DNA from: JBBQUN01 sp963698395 | GTDB taxonomy: Bacteria; Actinomycetota; Acidimicrobiia; Acidimicrobiales; SZUA-35 | Length of the DNA: 64,000 nucleotides | Direction of reading: 5' to 3' | Assembly: GCA_963698395.1 (NCBI GenBank) | Contig: CAVOQQ010000003.1 | Location: forward strand, 1-64,000 | Shown: positions 47,319 to 57,676 of the stretch, piece by piece | Layout of the letters: every line of letters begins with the position of its first letter | Position numbering within the stretch: position 1 is the stretch's first letter | Position numbers and translations under genes: made by a program | Notes under the pieces: model-generated | Told to the model about the DNA's origin: nothing | Database searches by the model: none | The model's input: only the letters and a program-made list of their open reading frames with translations

Positions 47319-48915
47319 TACCGTTAGTACCGATCTGGAAGGCAGGGATAGACTGCCCGGTTCCTGAATGGAAGTTCCAGATCCCGGTCCTTATCCGTAA
47401 TATAGCATCTGAGATCTCTCTTTACTCCCCGTATGCACGATGACTTCGTCATCTGACTGATTAACAAAAACATATACCAGACTCGGATCTTTCGGGATCT
47501 TTGAATGCCGAAACCAGCACCCCGGTTTCGGGAGACTGGTTCTTCGGAGAGTCCGCACTTGAACCTTACCATACCCGGACGGATAAAACGGGAGTAGTTG
47601 CCAAGCACCCAGAGCAGTTTACTTTCGCGGACTGCACCATCATATTGCAGGCTCGGGAACGCTCCCTCCCATCCTCCGGTCTGACCTTTAGAACCATCAT
47701 CCAGGTATACCAGTCCGTCTTTATAATCCACCTGGCTTATGGCGGTCCACCATTGCCAGGATTTTGCATTGGTCAGCACCAGGTCGTGGTGGATGATCCG
47801 GGCCACGTAAAGGGCCGTATTCATGCCCAGGTCCCTTCCGCCTCCGCCGCCGATCTCATCGTTTTTCTGAAGGATGCAATATTCGCTCATCCAGTAGCCC
47901 AGGTCCGGATTGGCAGCTCCGTATAGCGCCTTGTCCACCAGTAATTCTGTTCTGCACCTGATCGTCCACCGGCCAGACGGAGTGATAACTGTGGGCTGAT
48001 ATGGTACAGTTCCACATGGGGAAGGGCACCGAGATAGTGGGGAGAATCCTCGCTGAAGAAATAGCTGGCCTGATTATCACGTCCATCGCTGATTTGCCCC
48101 AGCAGACTCATATCCAGTGCAGCATGACCAATGGTTCCGGCTTCTGCAATCACAATCTTTGTTCTAAGTTCCTGGATTCCAGCTCATGGGACAGATAGTT
48201 GACCAGGGAAAAGATCTCTTCATTTAGATGCGGGAGTTCCCTCCTGACTGTGACCATCCCAGTCCCACTGGGGCTCGTTTACGGGACTCAGGTAATCAAA
48301 GGCAGATGCCTGCATTGCTGAAATGCTCCATCACCTCGGCCAGGTACCTGGCATAATCGTCCATGAATCCGGGTTTCAGGTTCAGATGACTTCTGCCCCC
48401 CGGGAGCAAAGCCCTTCCCGTTGCTAGTGTAGTGCACCGGAGGTGAGTTCGAAAAGGCCAGGGTTTTCTCCACACCCCTCTTTCTGGCAGCCTTCCAGGA
48501 ACCAGCGCTGACCTTCATATTTGCTCCAGTCGTAGCTGCCGTCTGCATTCAGAAAGCACTCTCCCCGTCGCCAGGGATTGGCCGGACTGCCTATTTCGGA
48601 ATCGTCGCCCTGCTCGGCAGTACCTGCCGAAAGATTAAAACGCCAGAGGGAGAGTCCTATGCCAAGGGGATTCCCATCCCTGTCAAACTCCCTGCTGAAC
48701 AGCAGATCCGCAATTTGCTCCCGTTTTTCCAGGGGCCAGTTTTTCCCAACAAATTGAGCCCTCCAGGCATCAGAAGCACCAATCCGTCAATGAGCTGATA
48801 AGTAATATTTGGATCACTCTTAAGTGAAGGGCCACATGTACCCTGGGCATAACAGATATGTCCCAGAAGGCCAGGAGCGAAGCGAACTGGAATATAGAAG
48901 AAACTTTCTTGTCAT
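47310..48915 (-). CDS. GH30-family glycosidase, frameshifted
   Basis: Exported GH30 enzyme. Start MTRKFLLYSSSLRSW at 48915; after frame changes it reads ITYQLIDGFGASDAWRAQFVG, the family opening. Then GLSLWRFNLSAGTAEQG, FSNSPPVHYTSNGKG, DYLSPVNEPQWDWDG with the acid/base Glu, MSEYCIL with the expected nucleophile Glu, and ARIIHHDLVLTNAKSWQWW. The C-terminal beta domain ends SLSLPSRSVLTVLF. GH30 members are xylanases, glucosidases or beta-1,6-galactanases; EYCIL plus this opening is closest to the endo-beta-1,6-galactanase/xylanase-like uncharacterised group. About 535 codons with at least seven frame changes. Its stop lies within the convergent sulfatase gene. Confidence 0.8.
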
Positions 48916-48924
48916 GACATAGTG

Positions 48925-49589
48925 AAAGGCTTATTCTGCCGTACACCTGCAGGTTCCTGAATCTTCCCGAGGAACCGTTCCCGACCCAGAGTCCGATCCT
49001 GTCGGATTTGCCTGATGTTAGACGCTCCACCTTTAAAACCGGCTGCGTCTTATGCTCCACAAACACTTTCACAGCCTTCTCCGAGACCTTAATGGTGGCT
49101 TTGAACCAGTGATCGGGATTTGGAGGTGCCGGAATTTCATTTTCGAACTCACCGCTACGCTCCTCCCTGAGTTTAAACCAGGTGTATTCAGGATGATGAT
49201 ATACTGAACCATATGATCTTTCCGGATGTGCTCGGTGGCCACAAAGTTGAAGGGCCGGAAATAGACCGCTTCAAAGCTTTCCTCATCGCTGAATATTGAA
49301 GGCAATTCCAATGAAGCTTTTACCCGGATTGTTTTCTCCCAGCAGCTCAATTTCCAGGGTCCCGGTAACAAAAGCAATTTCCATTAATAACAGCAAGCCA
49401 TCACCCTCGGCTGCATTCATCTCCACAGCTTCTGGGTGCTTCTTCATTTAGAGAGAGGGTACGATTCACGGCCTTGATCTGCTTCTCCTGCAGGGCAGTC
49501 GCCAGGTTCAGCTCCTGCTGACCAAAAGAAAGAGAGCTCAGACCTAGAAAAACAATTGCCTAAAGATTCCAGTGCTGCGATTCTCATGG
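48925..49589 (-). CDS. Exported concanavalin-like (DUF1080-type) domain protein, frameshifted
   Basis: About 220 codons. An export signal ending FLGLSSLSFGQQ is reached after a frame change from the ATG at 49589. The mature text has ESFEAVYFRPFNFVATEHIRKD spread over a strand-rich region, HPEYTWFKLREERSGEFENE, NPDHWFKATIKVSEKAVKVF and SDRIGLWVGNGSSGRFRNLQ. This is the lectin-like jelly-roll often found as a domain in, or gene next to, Bacteroidota glycosidases. The stop is unclear because of a frame change near 48935; the boundary with GH30 is approximate. It may bind the substrate of the adjoining GH30. Confidence 0.6.
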
Positions 49590-49599
49590 TTGCAGGCTA

Positions 49600-51706
49600 T
49601 TAATTGGTTTGTCGAGTTTTTCCAGGAAAGTAGATTTCAGCCCAGAATTGCCAGTCGAAATTAATACTCTGATTGGCCAGATGCGGTGATGATCCTGGTC
49701 CAGTAAATATCCGTCCGGCTTTGGAGAATGCGGGTTCGGGCATATACCTCTTCAAATTCTGCACGCAGATCCTGAGAAATTCCTGGGCAAGTAGCCCGGA
49801 GACTAGCCAGAGCCTTCTTCTTCTTCCTTTCCGCCTGGGCAATGGCAAAGGCCTGAAGGTTAAACATGGCCTTTCCTGAAAAACTAACCAGCTTATTTAC
49901 CTGTTCATAGACCTCCAGACGGTATATATTGCGTACCGCCAGGTTCTTCATGGAATCGAGGACTACGATCACCCTGTTACAATTCGCTCGAACCATGGCA
50001 GCATTCTGAAGTTTACAGAGTACTGGGTGGTCCACTCCTCTTCATTCTCCCGGAAGGGCAGGTCAATCACCGCCTCAGCTGCAGGATCTTCCAGCTTACG
50101 TAAGTTATTCCGGTTATTTGATTTTAACAGGGCTCCGTTCCACCAGGCTACCGCTTCTTCCAGCGGTTCTACAAAACCAAACTCTTCGCCGGACAGGGCA
50201 TGCCATAGGCCCGGTGACGGTAGGCGCCTTTAATTTCCTCCTTACTTCTCTGGTCGCCCGACCAGGTGTACTCCGCGAAGAAGGCAGATCCCTCTCCAAT
50301 AAAGTTCGAAATGGGGGGAATCATCATCCCAGAGTGTAAGCAGGAGGCCATTTACTTCCTTATCATCGGAATTAAAATCAAAGGATCTTTCGCCCCGCAT
50401 ATCAATGGCGGTATTGGCAAAGGACCTGATGTTCTCCAGATTGCTATCATTCTGAGGCATCAGCTTCCACCTGGTCTGTCCTGCTGTTGCGCCCATCACG
50501 TCCAGATCATGTTCCCTGAACCATTCCATGGCCTTAATATTCCCTTCCGCCTGGGGATGGCTGTAGTTCCAACGCATGTAGATGCAGTTATCGGGAAACA
50601 TATCCAGGTACTCTTCGAGCAATTGTGTCCTTCTCCCTCCACATGCGATCCACCTGGTTCCGGGATAAAGTGGTGTTGAACATGGGAGCGTACAGTCTGC
50701 ATATTTGAGGGGCATATCATCCCAGAAAATGGATATACGATCGTTTTCCTTTGCAAATCGCATACCTTGTTTAGCCAGATCAGCTGAATTCGAGCTCGAC
50801 TTTTACCACTGTCCTCGCCCGTTGTATGCACCTCATCCCCTCCCACATGTAGGTAGTCCCCGTCAGGCAGGGCTTTCAGGCATCCCGGTACAGGTCAAAC
50901 TGGAGTTGATAGGTTTCAGGAAGCAAGGGATTAAAGGCCCAGTCACTCTCCGGGTCGTCACGCAAATACCGGTACTTGTCGTGTTTCAGGATGTAGGATG
51001 CATGGCCCAGTCCCTGTACGAGCGGACTCATCTCTATAAAACGGTCCTTCGCATATTCACTCAGCTTCTTCCATTCCTCTATGCTGAGGGCGTCGGCAGA
51101 GGCAATCACGGGATGACTTTCATATCCCAGTTTATCTTCCACCTCGGCAATCATTGCATTGATTTTGTATAGGGCCAGTTGATCGATCAGCTGATAATAG
51201 TAATCGGTTTTCTCCATATGGTGCTTCATATCCAGATGAATGGCCCGGTAGGATAATTTCGGGGAGTCTTCTATATGACAATGGGTAGGGGAACCCCCTG
51301 CTCCCTGGCATCTTCCAGTAACTGCATCAGAGGTCATAAAGCCATAAAAGCGACCGACTTTTTTACTTCAGCAACGATGGTAATCTGGTCCTTGGAAATA
51401 TCCAGCATATAGCCTTCCTCTTTCAGTAATCAGCGGACATATCCTCCCGAAATACAATCTGAGGTCCGGATATTTTAGTCGTCTCCTCCATGCCTTCTCA
51501 CGTATTCCAAAGGAACAGGGAGAGCAACTCCATCGGCCAGCCGGTAGATATTTTATGGAATCGGGATATAATTTGCTGCTACCGAAAAATTCTGCAATTC
51601 CGGTTGTGGGAGAAGCATAAATTCACCCTTTGCCGCCATTGGAGTAGTCGCATGCGGACAGCAATGCCAGTGAAGCTAAAGTCAGAGTGTATATTCAGAT
51701 TTCTCA
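49600..51706 (-). CDS. GH20 beta-N-acetylhexosaminidase-like lipoprotein, frameshifted
   Basis: Exported lipoprotein (LALLSACDYSNGGKG) of the GH20 family, removing terminal hexosamines with substrate-assisted catalysis. The N-terminal GH20b domain ends ISKDQITIVAEVKKS. The barrel begins KLSYRAIHLDMKHHMEKTDYY, and the catalytic pair Asp-Glu is in YLHVGGDEVHTTG. Later blocks: ISIFWDDMPLKYADC, CIYMRWNYSHPQAEGN and LLLTLWDDDSPHFELYWRG. A helical C-terminal region of ~150 residues follows. About 700 codons with frame changes near 51650, 51330, 50870, 50760, 50250, 50040 and 49660. Its ATG overlaps the stop of the AlkD gene (ATGA), an odd coupling. Confidence 0.82.
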
Positions 51707-52423
51707 TTGCTTCTTTAGTTTTTGTCGGTGGTACTTCAGGGCATTTCTTTTCACCTCCCCGGTGGTGTGCTTCACATGCTTGCTCAGAAAATCAAGTACA
51801 TAGGCTTCATCCAATTTGGAGTATTCACGCATAACCCATCCCACGGCGGTTTTGGCAAAGCGCTCTTCGCGCCGTGATCAGGATATCTGAAAATAGTTTA
51901 ATGCTTTTCGAATGCATGGCCTTTATGCTCTTTGCGTGGGCGAAAGGGACCAGAGAGGCCCTGGCTTTCCACAGATAGGGATCACAGTTCCATCTTTTCA
52001 GGGTCCAGATGACCTGTTCATCGCCCGAATCGATCAGGAAGGCAAGTACCTTGACGGAGAGCCAGTCGATGGTATTCCAGTCATGGATATACCTCTCGTA
52101 AACCAGTCGGAGATCAGGTTCAGGAGGAAGGTAGTTCTTTTGTTTCCCCAGCCAGAAGAGCTGGATATAGAGGATGGCCGCCAGTTTATGTTCGGCCAGT
52201 TCACTCCTCATCAATCCGTTGACCAGGCTGACCTGCTGATTCATGGGAAGTTGATCCAGCCCTTCGCTGCTTGTTCTTTTCAAGAAGAAGCTTCCTGATT
52301 TCGGGAATGCTTGTTCCCACAAACCGGATCTCACCTTTCATGTAGCTGTTCCACCAGTCCGCTTTCTGTGGGACCGACCTGATCTTCAAGTTCCTGAACA
52401 AGCGTCTCAGCGTGCTGATTCAT
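51703..52423 (-). CDS. AlkD-like DNA alkylation repair protein, frameshifted
   Basis: HEAT-repeat DNA glycosylase family that removes alkylated bases. Start MNQHAETLVQELED at 52423; a frame change near 52330 and another near 52235 lead to AEHKLAAILYIQLFW, ERYIHDWNTIDWLSVKVLAFLID, and LWKARASLVPFAHAKS. After one near 51865 come GWVMREYSKLDEAYVLDFLSKH and TTGEVKRNALKYHRQKLKKQ. About 240 codons, the family size. The NTIDW and REYSK blocks correspond to the NWD.vD and RE.sk stretches of AlkD proteins. It shares a 4-base stop/start overlap with the GH20 gene, so they are co-expressed, without an obvious functional link. Confidence 0.78.
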
Positions 52424-52502
52424 CTTAAAATAGGATAGACATCTAAAATAGCTTTTTTATCTTTAATATCCCTAATCTGTAAACTCATAATACCCGAAAA
52501 TT

Positions 52503-53335
52503 ATGAAAAGGACGCTTCCTTTGCATTCTGCTTGTCTTTGCCTGTCTGCCACATCACAGAGGCCCAGCCAACGGCATACACCAGCGTACTGAATATTGCC
52601 TATTACCCGGAATCTGAGATTGCCAGCGATGACTATATCAAAGAACGTTGTGTGCTCGATCTATACCATCCGCTAGAGGCCAAAGATTACCCCACGGTGG
52701 TCTGGTTTCACGGGGGGGACTGACCGGTGGAAATAAATCGATCCCTGAGGCACTTAGAGAACAAGGGAATGGCCGTTGTGGCGGTCAACTACCGCCTCTA
52801 TCCAAAGGTCAAGGCCCCGGTTTATATCGAAGATGCCGCTGCAGCAGTGGCCTGGGTATTCAGGCATATAGAAGAATATGGAGGAGATCCGGAACTGATA
52901 TTTATATCGGGACACTCTGCCGGGGGCTACCTGCTCCAGCATGGTGGGACTGGATAAACGATGGCTGAAAAAACATGAAGATGGATGCCAACCGCATTGC
53001 GGGACTAATCCCTTTCAGCGGACATACCATTACCCATTTCACGGTTAGAAAGGAACGGGGAATTGAAGGAACACAACCAGTGGTGGATGACCTGGCTCCT
53101 CTGTTTCACGTGCGAAAGGATGCCCCTCCCCTGCTGTTGATCACGGGCGACCGGGAAATGGAAATGATGGGCAGATACGAAGAGAATGCTTACATGATGC
53201 GGATGATGAAGGTGGTTGGTCACCCCGATACCAGGCTCTATGAAATGGATGGCTACGGGCACAATATGCTGGACACCTGCCTTCCCCCTGCTGATCAAGG
53301 AGGTAAAGAGGATTAAAGCTTTGACAGGAACTTAA
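52503..53335 (+). CDS. Exported alpha/beta-hydrolase esterase, frameshifted
   Basis: Esterase of the carboxylesterase/BD-FAE kind. Start at 52503 with an export signal broken by a frame change near 52530. VLDLYHPLEAKDYPTVVWFHGGD supplies the oxyanion-hole HGG; MAVVAVNYRLYPKVKAP and FISGHSAGGYL carry the nucleophile Ser; PLLLITGDREMEM carries the acid and GYGHNMLD the His. After a frame change near 53285 it ends LLIKEVKRIKALTGT, overlapping the convergent sialidase stop by 4 bases. About 277 codons. It probably removes acetyl or acyl esters from oligosaccharides. Frame changes also near 52725, 52770 and 52935. Confidence 0.78.
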
Positions 53336-54483
53336 AAAGTGGCCTGTTTAATCTGCTGCCAGGGACTCACCTGAAACACGATGCCCTGGTAGGGATTCGA
53401 AGGATCCGGCTTCGTACAAGACAGCCAAGGTTTCCATTGGGAAGCTGTGTCAGGTCCGAATAGGCAGCCGGTCCCTGGTGCAAGCACCAGGCTCCGGTCC
53501 AGGAGTTCGCCGTCGTCCGTGCTGCTGCGCAGGCTCAGATTCTGACGTTTCTCCTTGTCGGCAGGATTCAGGAATAGCAGCAATGGATCTGTCTTCCTCC
53601 TCGGAATTAACCATCAACATGCTTGCCTGGCAGATGGGCTCTATTAAGGTCGGATCTGAGATAATATCACCCCAGCTTTGAGCCTCCATCCTCACTGAAG
53701 GCAATTTTTCTGTTCTTCTGGGAACGGTCATAGTTCCGCATATTCAGAATCACCCTTCCATCGGAAAGTTCTGCCACGGTGCATTCATTCACCTGATCCT
53801 GGGGCGTAGTGCCCCCAAGCTTCCAGTTCTGTCCCTGGTCGTCGGAATAGATGGTATGAGAATAATATTTCTTGGTGATGGGCCTCAATATGATCGCAGG
53901 GGATCAGCAGCCTGCCTTTGTGTGCACCCTGCTTTAACTGAATCCCGTGACAGGGACCGGTGGCATACCAGGTCCAGTTTTTTTGCTTCACCGAAGTGGT
54001 GATCTCCCGGGGCTCCGACCATGTTTGCCCCTCATTGGCCGAACTCATCACAAAGATCCGCCTGGTATCCTGACTTGTTCCGTCAATGATTTCCCTTTCA
54101 TGGTCCTCCCCAAGATTCCAGGTAGAAAGCAGATGAATGGTTCCGGTAGCTTCGTCAACCACAGGTGCCGGATTCCCGCATACATGTTTTTCGTCGTCCC
54201 AGATCACCTTAAGTTTGCTCCAGGTTTTTCCCTGGTCCTCGGAGTATTTCATCACCAGGTCAATATCACCGGTATCGGAACAACCCGTTCTTCCGTCCTT
54301 CGGCAAAGGCAAGGATAGTCCCCGTGGTGCTTGTAACTATGGCAGGTATGCGAAAACACTGATAGCCTTCAGTCCCACTTTCAAACAGGTAGTTCAGCTG
54401 CTCTGCCTTGCTGGCACTCTCCCCTGGCATAGCAGTAAACAGCAGGGCCAGAATGGATAGGAACATAGAATTTGCTTTTTCAT
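53332..54483 (-). CDS. GH33 sialidase-family protein, frameshifted
   Basis: Exported exo-sialidase family enzyme with a six-bladed propeller. ATG at 54483, export signal broken by an indel, then EGYQCFRIPAIVTSTTGTIL containing the FRIP motif whose Arg is part of the arginine triad. Asp-boxes are SEDQGKTW, SANEGQTW and SDDQGQNW. GCSDTGDIDLVMKYS and NPAPVVDEATG follow the first blade. The end AAYSDLTQLPNGNLAVLYEAG has the Glu/Asp typical of the last blade. About 385 codons; frame changes near 54310, 53885, 53680, 53580 and 53430. Acts on sialic or related nonulosonic acids; Bacteroidota homologues sometimes have other substrates. Confidence 0.83.
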
Positions 54484-54499
54484 GAGATTGCGGAGATAT

Positions 54500-54710
54500 T
54501 TATGCTCTGAACCAGAAAATATAGGTGCAAGAGGAGCAGACAAAACAACGGGCCTCCTTGTTGGCAAAATCCAGGTCAAAAAAAGAGGCCACTGCCGTAT
54601 TTAGCTGAGCTCTTGTCTCAATAAACTGATCGTTGTCACATACCGGGACAAATCAGTTTTTTGTCCTTCACCAACACCGTATCCGGTTTTCTCTTGCTGA
54701 AGCGTGCCAT
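54500..54710 (-). CDS. Small zinc-ribbon protein, frameshifted
   Basis: About 69 codons: MARFSKRKPDTVLVKDKK, LICPVCDNDQFIETRAQLNT, then ASFFDLDFANKEARCFVCSS and CTYIFWFRA. Four cysteines in a CPxC ... CFVCSSC arrangement make a zinc ribbon like those of short bacterial proteins of unknown function that end CxxCGYIxWF. A frame change near 54640 must be repaired to connect the two CxxC halves. It lies 16 bp upstream of the sialidase start on the same strand. A role in nucleic-acid binding is only a guess from the fold. Confidence 0.55.
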
Positions 54711-54868
54711 AATAAGGAAATTTAGTTAGATGGTACAAGTTACATATCAAAGAGTAAAGATTTCTGGTAAAGCTTAATTTTATTCGTGCCGATTAGCATA
54801 TAAAAGTTATACAGTATCATTTTTAACGTGTATATTTAACACATTATATGAACCCAATAAACCAGACT

Positions 54869-55252
54869 ATGAAAAACACCACGATTAGAAATTTCTCTTT
54901 GCTGCTAACCGTAATCCTTATCTTCTCCTCCTGCGCCTCTACGAGAGTCGCAAAAGATCCTCATGCCCCCTACCTGGGAAACTGGGAATATGTGGTTGAA
55001 GAACTGCCGGTGGATATTGACGGTACCTTTGTGATTTCCAAGGAAGAAGGAGTCCTCAAAGGTAAATTGGTCACTCCCATGGGAGAGGTGGAACTTGAAG
55101 AGATAAGCATTGAAACGGGTGCTCTAAAAGCCGAGGTGGATGTGGAAGGAAATTTTATCGAGCTGGAAGGTACCTTCGAAGGGAATACCTACAAAGGTTT
55201 TCTCCTTGTTCAGGGAGGCGAGTTTCCCATGAAAATGACCAAACAGGAGTAA
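54869..55252 (+). CDS. Small lipoprotein of unknown function
   Basis: 127 residues from MKNTTIRNFSLL, with lipobox LIFSSC. An in-frame ATG 21 bases upstream is less likely because the shorter start gives a standard signal peptide. The mature part is beta-rich and acidic with a WEYVVEELPVDIDGTF opening and repeated strands (GVLKGKLVTPMGEVELEEIS, FIELEGTFEGNTYKGFLLVQ). This looks like a small lipocalin-like or DUF barrel, but I do not recognise it. The frame is intact. The gap 54711-54868 upstream is AT-rich, consistent with a promoter, with no motif I would defend. Confidence 0.6.
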   Translation: MKNTTIRNFSLLLTVILIFSSCASTRVAKDPHAPYLGNWEYVVEELPVDIDGTFVISKEEGVLKGKLVTPMGEVELEEISIETGALKAEVDVEGNFIELEGTFEGNTYKGFLLVQGGEFPMKMTKQE

Positions 55253-55261
55253 GCTTGTAAA

Positions 55262-55577
55262 TGTCCTTAGCCCGGCCTTCCAAGGACAAACTTCTGACGA
55301 ATATAAAGCCGCTGCCGAGCTCTATAACAGTTTTGGGGAGAAATGCAAAGCCGGGGGGATACGCTATGGCTATCACACCCGCAACGGGGAGTTTGCAGTT
55401 CATGATGGACGTACCCTGTTCGATATCCTGGTGAAGGAGACCGATCAGCAATTGGAAGAAGCTTACACTATCTTCGATCCGGCTAAAGAAATGGGCATGC
55501 TGATGCAGTTAATGAAAAAGCAAACCATTATCGGCGAGGGTGCCATTAACCTGAAGAAGATCCTCCTTTCAATCTAA
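55262..55577 (+). pseudogene. Fragment of a sugar-phosphate isomerase/epimerase (xylose-isomerase-like barrel)
   Basis: An uninterrupted reading frame without its own start contains AFQGQTSDEYKAAAELYNSF, GEKCKAGGIRYGYHTRNGEF and LFDILVKETDQQLEEAY. The first two stretches match the centre of secreted xylose-isomerase-like TIM-barrel proteins (NxxGExCKxxGIxxGYHxHxxEF). Start, first strands and the C-terminal metal-site part are missing; the last ~40 residues (FDPAKEMGMLMQLMKKQTII and on) are not what the family has there. Probably another truncated gene joined to unrelated sequence. Confidence 0.45.
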
Positions 55578-55689
55578 AAAATGATACAACTGCGGAACAA
55601 AAGAATTACCCGGAGATAAAACATACTTTCCATTTCTCCGTTTAAAACAGGTAAATGCAACCTTTTTGCGCCAAATCTGTTTTGAAAGA

Positions 55690-56427
55690 GTGAGAAACTA
55701 AAATCAACCCTGTTCATCCTGCTGGGCCTGCTGTTAACAAACAGTATCCATGCACAGGAATCCGGTTTTTTGAATCAGCTGCGCATCGGTTTTGGGGGTG
55801 GAGCCAATATGGCCCAGATTGTGGACCTGGAACCCTACAATATCTATGAGGACCTGAGCGGGGAAAGCTATGTGAACGAGTATTCGACCTTATTTCAGAA
55901 TATTGGCAATCAGTATTTTGTTCAGATTGAATGGTTCAGTGACTATCTTATCGTGGCCTTGAAACCTGGAACCTATACCTACCGTTTCAGCAAGCTCAAT
56001 GAAATTGCTTTTACAAACGAAACAGTAGAAGAGCAGACCCCCTATCTTCTCCGTTACTTCGTGTTCCACTTGAGGCCGGTACAGATTTGACTTTCAGCGC
56101 TTTCGCCCCTATGCAGGTGGTTCCATTGCTTACAGTCATCTGCTGGGTTCACTGGATGCTTCCAATGAGACCTTTATCAGATCCAAGTTCACAGCCGGAG
56201 CGATGGCAGGAACCTACATTGATCTGAGATATGTTATTCTGGACCTGAATGTGGCTTATCATTTTGGACTTCATAACATTACCAGCAAGGCAGATCGTTT
56301 TGCCACGGGGAGTGGAGAAACCTTTGCCCAGGATGACATTCTGCTGAATGACCTGCAGATCAATCTCTCCATCCTCTTCTCGCTTCAGAAACAGAAGCAC
56401 TACAGCAATGTTGAATGCTTTTATTGA
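55690..56427 (+). CDS. Outer-membrane beta-barrel protein, frameshifted
   Basis: About 245 codons. The export signal LFILLGLLLTNSIHAQ is preceded by GTGAGAAAC, where one indel hides the true start. Mature text: LRIGFGGGANMAQIVDLEPY, QYFVQIEWFSDYLIVALKPG, then past a frame change near 56080 RFRPYAGGSIAYSHLLGSLD, YVILDLNVAYHFGLHNI and LQINLSILFSLQKQKHYS. Alternating aromatic/hydrophobic strands and the final strand ending near the C-terminus suit a PorT/OmpA-type barrel of the outer membrane. No specific function. The next gene starts 5 bp later. Confidence 0.6.
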
Positions 56428-56431
56428 TGCC

Positions 56432-57655
56432 ATGAAAATTAAAATCCATAGCCATATAGCTGTCTAAGCATCCTGCTCCTGCTTCTAAGTCAGGATGCGA
56501 GATAAATCAGAAGGATATCATGCCTGAGGATGGTTTCCTGAAGATCTATAACCATCCCGGATGAGCAGCTGGCCCTCTATCCCGAAAGTGTGGTGGAACT
56601 GTCCGATGGAGGCTACATTTTTATTTCGGCGGTAAAGGATGAAAATGCGGATATTGAATATCCCTATACCTCCATGGTGCGCACTTCTTCGTCGGGAGTG
56701 GTCATCTGGACCATGGACTACGCAGTGGCTGACCCCCACCTCGAAACTGATCCTTCAGAATGGTTCCGTCTGAGCTTTGTTGCCATGAATCAGCCTTCGA
56801 TGCCTATGTGGTCACCATTGATCCGGCAACTGGAACGGAAACTGCTTCCCATGCACTGGATATGACCATGCCACTTTACTCCTTTAGTGACGAGCAGGGA
56901 AATCTGGTGGTCCTGGGCTATGATTTTGTGACCCACTCCTCCTGGATTGCCAAAGTACAACAGCAGTTTTCAGCTTCAGCGAAGTAACAGGTTGCCATGT
57001 AAATACGGACCTGGAATATGATGTGCAGCGCCACCTGAACAAGACGGGACAGGATTATCCCTTTTTTATTGGCGCCTACAGTAACAGCTCCGCTTCCGGA
57101 TACTTTGTGAATTGCTTCTACAATTATACCCTGCGGACCGTTTTTCTCGACGGGAACTCTTATCTTGGGCCACAGGCGATATTTACTCCTTCCAGACCGA
57201 GGAAGGAATCAGTTCGCTCATCCAGAAATCCGGAACCCTTTTTGGTCTCACCACCTACTACGAAGGAAATAACTACATCATGGCCGGGGCGGAAGTTGAT
57301 GTGCTAAGTAGCGGAGAATATCAAGGATTTACCTGCCGAGCCCCTGTATGAACTAACCTACAGGGCACCGGTGATGGCCGGCTCTCTAATCACGGATGCG
57401 GATCAGTTTACCCTGTTATGTATCCCAGACCAACGATAATTCCACTGTGTCTGTACCAATATGCCCTGGAATCGGATAGCCTGTTAAACACCTATACCAG
57501 GGAGTTTGACGAAGCGGGTCGAGGTGCGGGACTTCATCCAGACTGCGGATCAGGGTATTGCCATTCTCGCAGATATCTACACCCTGGGGAAATACAAGCG
57601 TCCCCTGCTCCTGAAGATGCGATCCGGGTATCGTTTGTTCCGGAAGAGGAATAAG
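56432..57655 (+). CDS. Large lipoprotein with repeat-propeller character, frameshifted
   Basis: About 405 codons. Start MKIKIHSHIA at 56432; after a frame change an export signal ends SILLLLLSC. The mature text has repeats of a GGYIFISAVKDE / GNLVVLGYDFV / GLTTYYEGNNYIMAG / GIAILADIYTLGKYKRPLL kind, each a few strands around a Gly-rich turn, separated by ~70 residues. This resembles uncharacterised Bacteroidota lipoproteins with a beta-propeller fold. Frame changes near 56470, 56560, 56770, 56970, 57160, 57320 and 57500. Same direction as the outer-membrane barrel gene upstream, so possibly a partner. Confidence 0.5.
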
Positions 57656-57676
57656 GATTTATCAGCTACTTCCTGC

